Source: Thermoleophilia bacterium (GTDB lineage: Bacteria > Actinomycetota > Thermoleophilia > Gaiellales > Gaiellaceae). Taken from it: a stretch of DNA of 38,471 nt. The first letter of the stretch is position 1. Every line of letters begins with the position of its first letter. Of the stretch, positions 7,994-17,913 are shown piece after piece. Position numbers and translations under genes: made by a program. Location of the stretch: positions 1-38,471 of the forward strand of contig JADGHP010000004.1 of the NCBI GenBank assembly GCA_019683855.1, given 5' to 3'. A model generated the notes under the pieces. That model saw only the letters and a list, made by a program, of their open reading frames with translations, did no database searches and was not told where the DNA came from.

Positions 7994-9011
7994 CTAGCTG
8001 ACGACCCAGGTCTCGCCGGAGTGGAGAAGCTCGGCGAGGTCGCCCTTGCCGCGGCGCTCCTCGGCGACGCGGAGCTGGTCTGCCATCATCTCGTCGTAGG
8101 TCGGGCGCGAGACGTTGCGGAAGACGCCGACCGGCGTGCCGCCGTGGGTCGCCTGGGTGACGCGGCTGAGGGCGAACGCGAGGGAGGGCTCCTCGTGCGT
8201 CTCGTCGTGGACGAGCACGCCGTCCTCGTCGGCGCCGCACGCCTCGATCGTGCCGTCCGGGAGCTGGCGGAGCGCCTTCTCGCCGTCCTTCCCCCACCGG
8301 ATCGGCTCGCCGTGGCGGAGGACGATCCGGTTCACGCCCTCCTTGTCGTCGCGGACGAACGCCCACGCGTCGTCGTTGAAGATCGGGCAGTTCTGGAGGA
8401 TCTCGACGAACGCGCTCCCGCGATGCTCGGCGGCGGCGCGCAGCACCTCGGCCATCCCGGCCTTGTCGGTGTCGATGGCGCGCGCCACGAACGTCGCCTC
8501 GGCGCCGATCGCGAGCGAGAGCGGGTTGAACGGCCAGTCCAGGGAGCCCATCGGCGTCGACTTGGTCACCTTGCCGAGCTCGCTCGTGGGCGAGTACTGG
8601 CCCTTCGTCAGCCCGTAGATCCGGTTGTTGAAGAGCAGGATCTTCAGGTTCACGTTGCGGCGCAGCGCGTGGATCAGGTGGTTGCCGCCGATCGAGAGCG
8701 CGTCGCCGTCGCCCGTCACGACCCACACCGAGAGGTCGGGCCGCGTGGTCGCGAGCCCGGTCGCGATCGCCGGCGCGCGCCCGTGGATCGAGTGCATCCC
8801 GTACGTGTTCATGTAGTACGGGAAGCGCGCCGCGCAGCCGATGCCGCTGATGAAGACGATCCGCTCCCGCGGAATCCCGAGCTCCGGCATGAACGACTGG
8901 AGCGCGGCGAGGATCGCGTAGTCGCCGCAGCCCGGGCACCAGCGCACCTCCTGATCGGTGCGGAAGTCCTTCGCCGTCAGCGTCAGCCTGCCGTGCCCGT
9001 TTCCGTTCGCG

Positions 9012-9019
<8 letters not shown>
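7994..9019 (-). CDS. korB: 2-oxoacid:ferredoxin oxidoreductase, beta subunit (KorB)
   Basis: This 341-residue subunit binds thiamine pyrophosphate and a [4Fe-4S] cluster. With KorA it carries out the ferredoxin-dependent oxidative decarboxylation of 2-oxoglutarate, or a related 2-oxoacid, to the acyl-CoA. The TPP motif GDGDALSIGGNH begins near residue 103 and ends in the NN of LLFNNRIYG. Cluster cysteines are visible at 28 and 31 (WCPGCGD), 62 (GIGCAAR) and 211 (NCPIF). Length is normal. The ATG at 9019 overlaps the end of korA by eight bases, so the two subunits are coupled. Substrate preference (2-oxoglutarate versus pyruvate) is inferred from overall resemblance to actinobacterial KorAB. 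Confidence 0.93.
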
Positions 9020-10868
<1,849 letters not shown>

Positions 10869-10883
10869 GCCGGCTTCACCCGA

Positions 10884-10889
10884 GGTATA
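10884..10889 (-). promoter_or_regulatory. Candidate -10 for korAB
   Basis: TATACC on the minus strand is one of the best -10 matches in this G+C-rich window. It would give a very short leader before the GTG at 10868. No good -35 stands at 17 bases. TTGCCC is present but 23 bases away. Confidence 0.35.
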
Positions 10890-11001
10890 GCGCACACCGC
10901 GAGACTCGGCGCGGGCAACCAACGCGGAGTCGTCCAGGTTTCGGGCGGAGTCGCGACCCGGGACGGACGCGCGGCGGAGCAGGGCGGGATCGAGGCGCGC
11001 C

Positions 11002-11883
11002 TCAGGCGGCAAGCAGGAGCGCGTTCCGCGACGGGTCGCGGACGAGGATGCCGTCCTCGCGCGCCTCCGGCTCCTGCCCGGCGTCGGCGGCGGCGGCCGC
11101 GACCCGGTCGCGCTCGGCGGCGTCCGGGAGCACGATCGTCGCGTGGCGGAGCGTGGCCGACCCGGGCGGCGGCGGCGAGGCGCCTCGGCTCTCCCAGGTG
11201 TTCGCGCCGACGTGGTGGTGGTACCCGCCGGCGGCGAAGAACGCCGCCATCGGCCCGAGCTGCGCCATCAGCTCCATGCCGAGCACGTCGCGGTAGAAGC
11301 GCACGCTCTCGTCCACGTCGGCGACGCGCAGGTGGACGTGCCCCACCGTCGTTCCGTCGGGCAGGCCGGCGAACGGCTCCCGGGCGGGATCCGCGAGCTG
11401 GCCGAGCAGGTCGTCCACGTCGAGCGGCTCGGTCGTCATCCGCTCCATCACCTGGCCCTCCCACAGCTCGCGCGGCCGGTCGGCGTAGACCTCGATCCCG
11501 TGCCGGTCGGGGTCGCGCAGGTAGATCGCCTCGCTCACGAAGTGGTCGGAGAGCCCTTGCAGCGGGATCCGCTCGCGCGCGACGTGGGCGAGGAACCGAG
11601 CCAGACTCGGGCGATCCGGGAGGAGCAGGGCGACGTGGTAGAGGCCGGTGTGACCCGAGTCCGGCCGCGCCCCCGGCTGCTCCACGAGGCGGAGCAGCGG
11701 CGTGTCCGCGCCCAGGGTGGCGCTCCCGTTCTCCCGCTCCAGCACGCGCAGCCCGATCGCGCTCCTCCAGTAGCCCAGCGAGCGGTCGAGATCGGAGACC
11801 GTCAGCTCGACGAGCCCCATCCGCGTGGAGGGCGCGATCACCACGCGACTGTAGCCCGCGAAGCGCAGCGTCGCGCCGCTCAT
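11002..11883 (-). CDS. VOC-family ring-cleavage dioxygenase/glyoxalase-like protein (CatE-like)
   Basis: This 293-residue protein has two VOC modules, about residues 20-135 and 170-290, as in CatE-type catechol 2,3-dioxygenases. The first module starts MGLVELTVSDLDRSLGYW and has no leading His. The second starts VGHVHLRVADVDESVRFY and carries candidate metal-binding histidines (GHVH and YHHHVGANTW). The end, RDPSRNALLL, matches CatE-like proteins. It probably binds a divalent metal and opens or isomerises an aromatic or related compound; the substrate is unknown. Its ATG abuts the TAG of the upstream gene (TAG-ATG), so the two are one operon. An internal ATG at the first module is a less likely start. 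Confidence 0.82.
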   Translation of the reverse strand: MSGATLRFAGYSRVVIAPSTRMGLVELTVSDLDRSLGYWRSAIGLRVLERENGSATLGADTPLLRLVEQPGARPDSGHTGLYHVALLLPDRPSLARFLAHVARERIPLQGLSDHFVSEAIYLRDPDRHGIEVYADRPRELWEGQVMERMTTEPLDVDDLLGQLADPAREPFAGLPDGTTVGHVHLRVADVDESVRFYRDVLGMELMAQLGPMAAFFAAGGYHHHVGANTWESRGASPPPPGSATLRHATIVLPDAAERDRVAAAAADAGQEPEAREDGILVRDPSRNALLLAA

Positions 11884-12363
11884 CTAGCCGTCGCGGTGCT
11901 TCAGCGCCGACTCGCGCTGCTGGGCCTCGGCGAGGGTCAGGGTGCCGTCGCACACCTCGGCGTTCAGCTCGTTCTCGATCGCGTCCACCTCCCGCGCCCG
12001 CGGGTACGGCTCCGGCCACAGGTTGCGCGGATCGGTCGGGTGGCCGCCGAGCTCGAGGCTGATCAGGTGATCCTCCTGGTAGGCGGACGGCGGCCCCGTC
12101 TCGCCGTACTCCTTCATCTGCCGCAGCTTGAGCGCGTTCGTGTACTCGACCGGCGGGCGGATCGTGCGCGTCCAGCCGCGGCGGCAGATCGTGCTTCCGA
12201 TGGTCTCCTGCGTCACATCCGGGTTGAGCACGCCGGGCGTGCGCACCGGGTCGGCGACGATCCGGGCCGTCTCGTGCCGGCCCAGCCGCGTCGCAGCGCC
12301 GACCACGAGCAGGACGAAGAGGACGGCGAGGAGCAGCTCCACCCCGGTCGCGCGTCGTCTCAT
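11884..12363 (-). CDS. Membrane-anchored HNH-like hypothetical protein
   Basis: This 159-residue protein has one N-terminal membrane segment (about residues 8-25, flanked by MRRR) and an extracytoplasmic remainder. The core reads ICRRGWTR, then PPVEYTNALK, then YQEDHLISLELGG and DPRNLWPEP, with a helix of Glu/Arg residues after it. The spaced Asp-His, Leu-Glu-Leu-Gly-Gly and Asn resemble the beta-hairpin of HNH-type nuclease folds. I recall similar hypothetical proteins with EDHLIPLELGG, but I cannot check. Two cysteines (near residues 59 and 140) may pair outside the membrane. Nuclease activity is not shown. It leads the operon with the VOC dioxygenase. A -10-like TAGCCT sits nine bases before the ATG. 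Confidence 0.72.
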   Translation of the reverse strand: MRRRATGVELLLAVLFVLLVVGAATRLGRHETARIVADPVRTPGVLNPDVTQETIGSTICRRGWTRTIRPPVEYTNALKLRQMKEYGETGPPSAYQEDHLISLELGGHPTDPRNLWPEPYPRAREVDAIENELNAEVCDGTLTLAEAQQRESALKHRDG

Positions 12364-12415
12364 CGGTCGCCGAGGCTAGAGCCCGCCCGCGCGCCGCACA
12401 AGACGCTCGTTCGGC

Positions 12416-13888
12416 CTAGCGCGCTTCGGCCGTGGCCGGGAGGGGCACCGCAGGCTCGACCCGTCGCGCGCCGACGAGCGCGAGCGAGCCGCCGAGCGCC
12501 CACACGCAGTAGGCGACCCACGGGTCGCCGATCACGTCCGTTTGCACCGCGAGCGCGAGCGTCGCCGCGAACGCCGCCGCCGCCCCGGCCGCCCAGCGGT
12601 CGTCGCGGGCGGCGCGCACGAGCGCCGCGAGCAGCGCGAGCACCCACGCGACCCAGACGAGCGCCCCGACCATGCCCAGCTCCACGCCCAGCTCCGTGTA
12701 GTTCGACTCGCCCGCCTTGAGCGGCGTCCCCGTGCGCGACGCGGTCTGCCCGGCGTTGCCGAGACCGTACCCCTGCGGGTGGCGCGCGATCGTCGCGACG
12801 CCGTCCTCGAGGCTCCGCCAGTGCTCGCCGAGCGACGACTCGTTCACGCTCGCCGGCGCGTTCGAGGCCGTCGGGTTCCGGCGCGCGATCTCGTGCTGGT
12901 AGCGGAGGTCGGCCGCCGTCCAGCGCCCCGTCGGGGCGATCGACGGGAACACGTGCACCCACGCGAACGCGACCGCGACCACTGCGACCGCCGCCCCGAG
13001 CTCGTGCGGCCGCCGCCGCAACGCCGCGAGCACGACGAGGCCCACCGCGAGCGCGAGCAGCGCCGAGCGCGAGAACGTCCACAGCAGCCCCGCCGCCGCG
13101 AGCGCGCCGAGCGCGAGCGCCGCCGGCCGGCGGCGGCGCGCCACCGCGGCCGTCCCGAGCAGCGCCACCACGAACAGGTAGCTGCTCGCGAGCGGGCTGA
13201 GGAAGGTGGAGACGAGCCGGCGCAGGAACGGCCGGTCGCCGCCGACGTTGTAGACGAAGTTCTCGGGCAGCCCGGCGACCTTCGGGTTCACGCCGGTGCC
13301 GTGGTAGTCGTAGCCGAGCTGCTCGTGGAAGTAGTCGACGACGCCGTTCGTCCGCCACCACCCGATCGGCACGGCGTAGGCGTCCACCAGCCCGAGCGCG
13401 GCGACGAAGCCGGCGGTGCCGAGCAGCGTCCACCCGAGCCGCCGCAGCTCGGGACGATCCAGCCGGAGCGAGCGACCGAGGAGGTACGCGCCGACCGGAA
13501 CGAGGTCGTGACGGAGCCCGAGCGCCACCGCCTTCGTCGACGCCGACCCTCCCAGCGCCGATTGCGGCACGAGCCCGTACGCCACGACGAGCGCCGCGAA
13601 CGCGAGCGCGAGCCCGTCGACCGCGCCCGGCCGGAACGGGAGCGCCCGCGCCCGGAGGGCGTCGCGGGCGACGCGGAGGAGCGCCACCGCGAGCAGGATC
13701 TCCTTCCACGCCGCAATCGCCGTGAGCATCGTCCCCCGGACGCCCGCCGCATAGAGTGACGCCATCGCCGCGTTGTGGAGCGCGAGGCCGACGACGAAGA
13801 GGGACAGCGCCACCGCCGGACGCCTCCACACGGCCGCCGCGCCCGCGCCGAGCAGGAGCGCGTAGAGCGTCGCCTCGACCGCCGTCAC
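12416..13888 (-). CDS. O-antigen ligase/polymerase-family membrane protein
   Basis: This 490-residue protein has about 10-12 membrane segments and a large periplasmic-type loop around residues 300-370, the layout of Wzy/WaaL-like (Wzy_C) proteins. The loop carries ENSSLGEHWRS-like and HPQGYGLGNAGQ stretches, and TFSRSALLAL precedes it. These enzymes join or polymerise sugars on lipid carriers at the outer face of the membrane. No glycosyltransferase gene is nearby. The frame is open upstream to 13933 with possible ATG 13918. The GTG at 13888 is preferred because TACGCT ends exactly six bases before it and the protein then starts directly before the first membrane helix. Confidence 0.8.
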   Translation of the reverse strand: MTAVEATLYALLLGAGAAAVWRRPAVALSLFVVGLALHNAAMASLYAAGVRGTMLTAIAAWKEILLAVALLRVARDALRARALPFRPGAVDGLALAFAALVVAYGLVPQSALGGSASTKAVALGLRHDLVPVGAYLLGRSLRLDRPELRRLGWTLLGTAGFVAALGLVDAYAVPIGWWRTNGVVDYFHEQLGYDYHGTGVNPKVAGLPENFVYNVGGDRPFLRRLVSTFLSPLASSYLFVVALLGTAAVARRRRPAALALGALAAAGLLWTFSRSALLALAVGLVVLAALRRRPHELGAAVAVVAVAFAWVHVFPSIAPTGRWTAADLRYQHEIARRNPTASNAPASVNESSLGEHWRSLEDGVATIARHPQGYGLGNAGQTASRTGTPLKAGESNYTELGVELGMVGALVWVAWVLALLAALVRAARDDRWAAGAAAAFAATLALAVQTDVIGDPWVAYCVWALGGSLALVGARRVEPAVPLPATAEAR

Positions 13889-13894
13889 GGCCCG

Positions 13895-13900
13895 AGCGTA
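13895..13900 (-). promoter_or_regulatory. Candidate leaderless -10 for the O-antigen-ligase-like gene
   Basis: TACGCT on the minus strand is followed by six bases and the GTG at 13888. This is the same geometry as in many other first genes of the window, and it decides the start. Confidence 0.4.
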
Positions 13901-14032
13901 CAGCGGGACGAAGCGCATCCGCGTACGGCACACTCGTCCACGACACCACTCACCCTGTCCTTTTGTTTCTTATTGGCAATGAGCGGGTTCTGGTTTGACG
14001 GTCCCGAGACAACCAAGGAGAATGTGACCGCC

Positions 14033-15361
14033 ATGGCGGGCCACTCCCCTCTGGCCCTGGACGAGACGATCGGTCAGCGGCTGAAACGCCTCCGCCTCGA
14101 GCGGGGTCTCTCCCAGCGCGAGCTCGCGGCGCCGGGCGTCTCGTACGCGTACATCTCGCGGATCGAGGCCGGCACCAGGCAGCCGTCGGTGAAGGCCCTG
14201 CGCCGGCTCGCCGCGAAGCTCGGCGTCACCGCCGAGTACCTGGAGACCGGCTCCCACCTCGCCCCCGGGGGCGAGCGCGAGCTGAAGCTGATCGACCTCG
14301 AGCTGACGGTGCGCCTCGGCGACGGAACGGATGCCCGAGGCGAGCTCGAGCAGCTCCTCGCCGACGCGCTCGCCGCCGGTGACCGCGAGGCCGCACTGCG
14401 GGCGCGCGTGGCGCTGGCGATGATCGCGCGCCAGCAGGGCGACAGCCGCCGCATGGTGGAACTGCTCGAGGACGCGGTCGAAGGCGAGCCGTTCGCGCCC
14501 ATCGAGCGAGCCGAGCTGTACCTGCAGCTCGCCCACGCCTACTCGGCCTCCGGCCGGTCGGAGCTCGCCGTCGCTCTGCTCGAGCGCTGCCTCGACCGCG
14601 TCCGCGCGCAGGGGGCGGCTCCGTCGCTCGAGGCCCGCTACGCGACCGTCCTCAGCTGCACGCTCAGCGACAGCGGCGAGCTCGCGCGCGCGGAGGAGAT
14701 CGTGAAGGAGACGCTCGAGCGCGCCGGCGGCAACGACGACGCGTACGCCCGCGTCCGCCTCTACTGGTCGCTGGCGCGCACGGCGTACGCCGACAACGAG
14801 CCGGCGCTCGCGCTGGCGAACGCGCGCAGGGCGATCGCGCTGCTCGAGGCGACCGAGGACACGCTCAATCTCGCGCGAGCCCACCTGCTCGCGGCGTCGA
14901 TCATGATCACGGGCAACGCTCCCGACGAGGCGACGAAGCACCTGGACGCGGCCGAGCGCCTGCTCGGCGCCGCCCCCTCGTTCACCGACGCGGCGATGCT
15001 GCACGTGAAGCGGGCGCAGGTCGCGGCGCTGCGAGGCGACGGCGCGCTCGCGGTCGACCTGGCCCACGAGGCGCTCGCCCGGATCGGCCCCGAGCTGCCG
15101 CAGGAACGGGGCGCCGCCTTCTTCGCGCTCGCCGAGGGTCTCGCCCGCCAGGGCCGCCACGAGGAAGCGGACGACGCGTTCAGGCAATCCGTGGAGCTGC
15201 TCGAGCAGGGACGGCAGTGGCGCGACGCCACGCAGGCGGCGCGGGCGTGGGCGCGGATGCTGCGCGCCGCCGGCCGGGAAGAGCAGGCGCTCGACGTGCT
15301 CGACCGGGCGGCGGAGCTCGGCCTCCGCATGTCGCCCGGCGAGATTCGCAGCGAGCGTTGA
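14033..15361 (+). CDS. XRE-family regulator with C-terminal TPR-like repeats
   Basis: This 442-residue protein has a Cro/C1-type helix-turn-helix at about residues 10-68 (IGQRLKRLRLERGLSQRELA, then YISRIEAGTRQPS). About 370 residues of helical repeats follow, with TPR-like spacing of small and hydrophobic residues (AYSASGRSELAVALLERCL, ALANARRAIALLEA, EGLARQGRHEEADDAF). Such proteins resemble regulators that sense a peptide or small ligand through the TPR domain. No matching peptide gene was seen. AAGGAG at 14015-14020 fits ATG 14033, and in-frame GTG 14024 is possible. An in-frame ATG at 13979 would add 18 residues but lacks a ribosome-binding site. It overlaps the next gene by four bases. 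Confidence 0.88.
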   Translation: MAGHSPLALDETIGQRLKRLRLERGLSQRELAAPGVSYAYISRIEAGTRQPSVKALRRLAAKLGVTAEYLETGSHLAPGGERELKLIDLELTVRLGDGTDARGELEQLLADALAAGDREAALRARVALAMIARQQGDSRRMVELLEDAVEGEPFAPIERAELYLQLAHAYSASGRSELAVALLERCLDRVRAQGAAPSLEARYATVLSCTLSDSGELARAEEIVKETLERAGGNDDAYARVRLYWSLARTAYADNEPALALANARRAIALLEATEDTLNLARAHLLAASIMITGNAPDEATKHLDAAERLLGAAPSFTDAAMLHVKRAQVAALRGDGALAVDLAHEALARIGPELPQERGAAFFALAEGLARQGRHEEADDAFRQSVELLEQGRQWRDATQAARAWARMLRAAGREEQALDVLDRAAELGLRMSPGEIRSER

Positions 15362-16218
15362 CGGTCGTCCTCGCGGTCACGCCGCGCGGTCCGTACTCGC
15401 TCGCCCTCAGCGCGCGGGTCGCGGGCGACGCGACGCGCCGCTTCCGCGACGGCGTCCTCACGGCGCTGCTGGAGGTCGACGGCCGGCGCGAGCTCGCCCA
15501 CGCGAGCCAGGCGCCGGACGGAGCCGTGACGATCCGGGCGGGATCGATGGCCGCCGCCGAGCGGCTGCGCTGGATCCTCGCCGTCGACGACGACCACTCC
15601 GAGTTCCTGCGCCTCGTCCGCGACGACCCGCTGCTCGGCCGCGCCGCGCGCGAGCTGCGGGGCCTGCGACAGCTACGGACGGCGACGGTCGCGCACGCGC
15701 TCCTGCGCGGCGTGTGCGGGCAGCTCATCGACTGGCGGAGCGCGCGGACGCTCGAGCGGCGCGTGATCCGCGCGCTCGCGCCGCCCGGGCCGGAGGGGCT
15801 GTCCCCGGCGCCGACGACGCGCGCGCTCGCCGACGCCGCGCCGTTCCAGCTCCGCCGCCTGGGACTGCACGAGCGACGCGCCGCCGCGCTCGTGCGCGTG
15901 TGCCGTGGCCTGGAGCTGGAGCGGCTGCACGACCACCCGACCGGCGCCGTCGTGCGCAGGCTGGAGAGCGAGCGTGGACTCGGGCCGTGGTCGGCGGCGG
16001 TCGTCTGCCTCGAGGGGCTCGGCCGCAGCGAGCACGGGCTGGTCGGCGACCTCGGCCTCGTCAAGCTCCTGCGGGCGCTGCGGGGAAGGCCGGTGGAGGC
16101 GGCGGAGACCGCCGAGCTGCTCGCGCCGTACGGCGCGTGGGCCGGGCTCGCGAGCGTCTACCTCCTCGCCGGCTTCGCGCGCGGGCTGCTGCCGGTGCGC
16201 GCCGTCCGCGCCGCGTAG
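15358..16218 (+). CDS. AlkA-like DNA-3-methyladenine glycosylase
   Basis: This 286-residue base-excision repair enzyme is of the HhH-GPD superfamily. The first 90 residues look like the AlkA N-terminal domain. The helix-hairpin-helix is at about residues 202-216 (LESERGLGPWSAAVV). The catalytic Asp is Asp231 in GDLGL, matching the AlkA LxxDLGL site. There is no C-terminal FeS cluster. It would remove alkylated purines from DNA. The TTG start at 15358 overlaps the XRE stop (TTGA), which suggests coupling. The frame is open further upstream inside the XRE gene, so the start rests on this overlap. Confidence 0.82.
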   Translation: MTVVLAVTPRGPYSLALSARVAGDATRRFRDGVLTALLEVDGRRELAHASQAPDGAVTIRAGSMAAAERLRWILAVDDDHSEFLRLVRDDPLLGRAARELRGLRQLRTATVAHALLRGVCGQLIDWRSARTLERRVIRALAPPGPEGLSPAPTTRALADAAPFQLRRLGLHERRAAALVRVCRGLELERLHDHPTGAVVRRLESERGLGPWSAAVVCLEGLGRSEHGLVGDLGLVKLLRALRGRPVEAAETAELLAPYGAWAGLASVYLLAGFARGLLPVRAVRAA

Positions 16219-16231
16219 GCAGACTCTCGGC

Positions 16232-17047
16232 ATGGCGGAACGGAAGGTCGCGATCCTCGGCGGTGGCCGCATCGGCGAGGCGCTGCTCTCGGGGCTGCTC
16301 AGCTCCGGCTGGCGAGGCGTGGACGAGATCGCGGTCGGCGACCGGCGCGAGGAGCGGGTGGCGGAGCTCGCCGACCGCTACCGCATCGCCGCCACGAGCT
16401 CGAACCCGGACGCGATCTCGGGCGCGGGTCTCGTCGTCGTCGCGGTGAAGCCGCAGGACATCGAGGAGCTGCTGGGCGAGATCGGCTCTCTGCTCACGCC
16501 GCGGCAGACGGTCGTGTCGGTGGCCGCGGCGATCCCGACACGCTTCATCGAGGCGCGGATCGCGGACTCGGTGCCCGTCGTCCGCGCGATGCCCAACTCC
16601 CCGGCGACGGTCCACGAGGGCATGGCCGGCATCTGCGCCGGCACGCACGCCGGGGACGAGCACCTCGCGCTGGCCGAGGAGGCGCTCTCCCACCTCGGCC
16701 GCGTCGTGCGCGTGCCGGAGAGCTGGATGGACGCGGTCACCGCCGTCTCGGGGTCGGGACCCGCGTACTTCGCGCTGCTCGCGGAGGCCATGATCGAGGC
16801 AGGCATCCTGCTCGGCCTCTCGCGCGAGATCTCGACGACGCTCGTCGTGCAGACGATGTTCGGCACCGCGAAGCAGCTCCGCGACGAGGGCATGCACCCC
16901 GTCGAGCTGCGCGAGGCGGTCACCTCGCCGGGCGGCACGACCATCGCCGCCATCCGCGAGCTCGAGCGGGCCGGCGTCCGCGCCGCGTTCCTGAACGCGA
17001 TCCAGGCCGCGATGGACCGGGCCCGCGAGCTGGCGGAGGGAGGCTGA
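16232..17047 (+). CDS. proC: Pyrroline-5-carboxylate reductase
   Basis: This 271-residue enzyme makes proline from pyrroline-5-carboxylate with NADPH. The Rossmann start is VAILGGGRIGEALLSG, followed by VVVAVKPQD. The family signature is intact near the end (LREAVTSPGGTTIAAIRELE). AMPNSPATVHEG and AVSGSGPAYFALLAEAM are also typical. The length is normal. It begins 13 bases after the AlkA-like gene. A -10-like CAGACT ends six bases before the ATG and no Shine-Dalgarno is visible, so a separate leaderless promoter inside the operon is possible. Confidence 0.95.
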   Translation: MAERKVAILGGGRIGEALLSGLLSSGWRGVDEIAVGDRREERVAELADRYRIAATSSNPDAISGAGLVVVAVKPQDIEELLGEIGSLLTPRQTVVSVAAAIPTRFIEARIADSVPVVRAMPNSPATVHEGMAGICAGTHAGDEHLALAEEALSHLGRVVRVPESWMDAVTAVSGSGPAYFALLAEAMIEAGILLGLSREISTTLVVQTMFGTAKQLRDEGMHPVELREAVTSPGGTTIAAIRELERAGVRAAFLNAIQAAMDRARELAEGG

Positions 17048-17135
17048 TGCGCGACCGGCGCTCCTCGCCGGCGACACGCCCCATTTCGGCCATGTCCAGC
17101 GACCTGGTCGCGGGACGTGGCCCGAGGGGCCGGGG

Positions 17136-17852
17136 GTGAGCGCGGGCGAGGTCGAGATCCGGGTCGCCGGCGACGCGGAGGCGGCCGCCCGGGTCGTGGC
17201 CGAGCGGCTCGCCGAGCAGGCTCGCGCCGGCGGGCACGTCGCGCTCACGGGCGGTTCGACGCCGAGACGCGCGTACGAGCTCGCCGCGCAGCTCGAGCCG
17301 AACTGGGGCCGCGTCGAGCTGTGGTGGGGCGACGAGCGCTGCGTGCCGCCCGACGACGAGCGCTCGAACTACCGCATGGCCAAGGCGGCGCTGCTCGACC
17401 GGCTCGCCGTCGAGCCCGCGGCCGTGCACCGGATGCGGGGCGAGCTCGGCAAGGACGGCGGCGCGACGGCGTACGAGCGCGAGCTGGCGCCGCTCGCCGC
17501 CTTCGACCTCGTCCTGCTCGGCCTCGGCCCGGACGGGCACGTCGCGTCGCTCTACCCGCGCCAGCCGACCCTCGACGAGACCGAACGCCGGGTCGTCGGC
17601 GCCGAGGCGCACCTCGACCCCTACGTCGACCGGATCACGCTGACGCTGCCGGCGCTGCGCGCCGCACGCGAGGTGCTCTTCCTCGTTGCCGGCGCGGACA
17701 AGGCGGACGCCGTCGCGCGCGCGCTCGCGGGGGAGCCCTCACGCGAGACGCCCGGCAGCCTCGTCCGCGCCGAGCTCGGCCCGACGCGCGCCGTGCTCGA
17801 CCGGGCCGCCGCGTCGCGCCTCTCGTACGGTCTCTCAGAACGAGAGACCTGA
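17136..17852 (+). CDS. pgl: 6-phosphogluconolactonase
   Basis: This 238-residue enzyme hydrolyses 6-phosphogluconolactone in the oxidative pentose phosphate pathway. The sugar-isomerase-like fold shows the family motifs in order: ALTGGSTPRRAYE (about residue 36), WWGDERCVPPDDERSNY (about 62) and LGLGPDGHVASLYP (about 128). The GTG at 17136 follows a GAGGGG stretch. It lies 88 bases after proC and no glucose-6-phosphate dehydrogenase gene is nearby. The last seven codons and the stop lie in and against a perfect 8-bp hairpin (17829-17849). Confidence 0.93.
   Translation: MSAGEVEIRVAGDAEAAARVVAERLAEQARAGGHVALTGGSTPRRAYELAAQLEPNWGRVELWWGDERCVPPDDERSNYRMAKAALLDRLAVEPAAVHRMRGELGKDGGATAYERELAPLAAFDLVLLGLGPDGHVASLYPRQPTLDETERRVVGAEAHLDPYVDRITLTLPALRAAREVLFLVAGADKADAVARALAGEPSRETPGSLVRAELGPTRAVLDRAAASRLSYGLSERET
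17829..17849 (+). terminator. Perfect hairpin overlapping the end of pgl
   Basis: GGTCTCTC and GAGAGACC pair perfectly around AGAAC, and the TGA stop of pgl follows immediately. No T tract follows. A second inverted repeat (CGTTT and AAACG, 17881-17897) lies further on in the gap before the convergent gene. Confidence 0.4.
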
Positions 17853-17913
17853 AGCACGCGCCGCTCGAGGCCGAGACCGTCGTTTCTGGCGAAAACGTTG
17901 CGGAGACGCCGCA

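Noticed and set aside
8112-8131. Third copy-like match to the AACGTTGCG...GACGCCG motif
   Set aside because: It lies inside korB, differs by several bases and is explained by coding sequence (residues GVFRNVSR).
12360-13949. Long minus-strand frame overlapping the O-antigen-like gene
   Set aside because: It gives an Arg/Gly-rich sequence without membrane segments. The other frame has clear Wzy-like topology.
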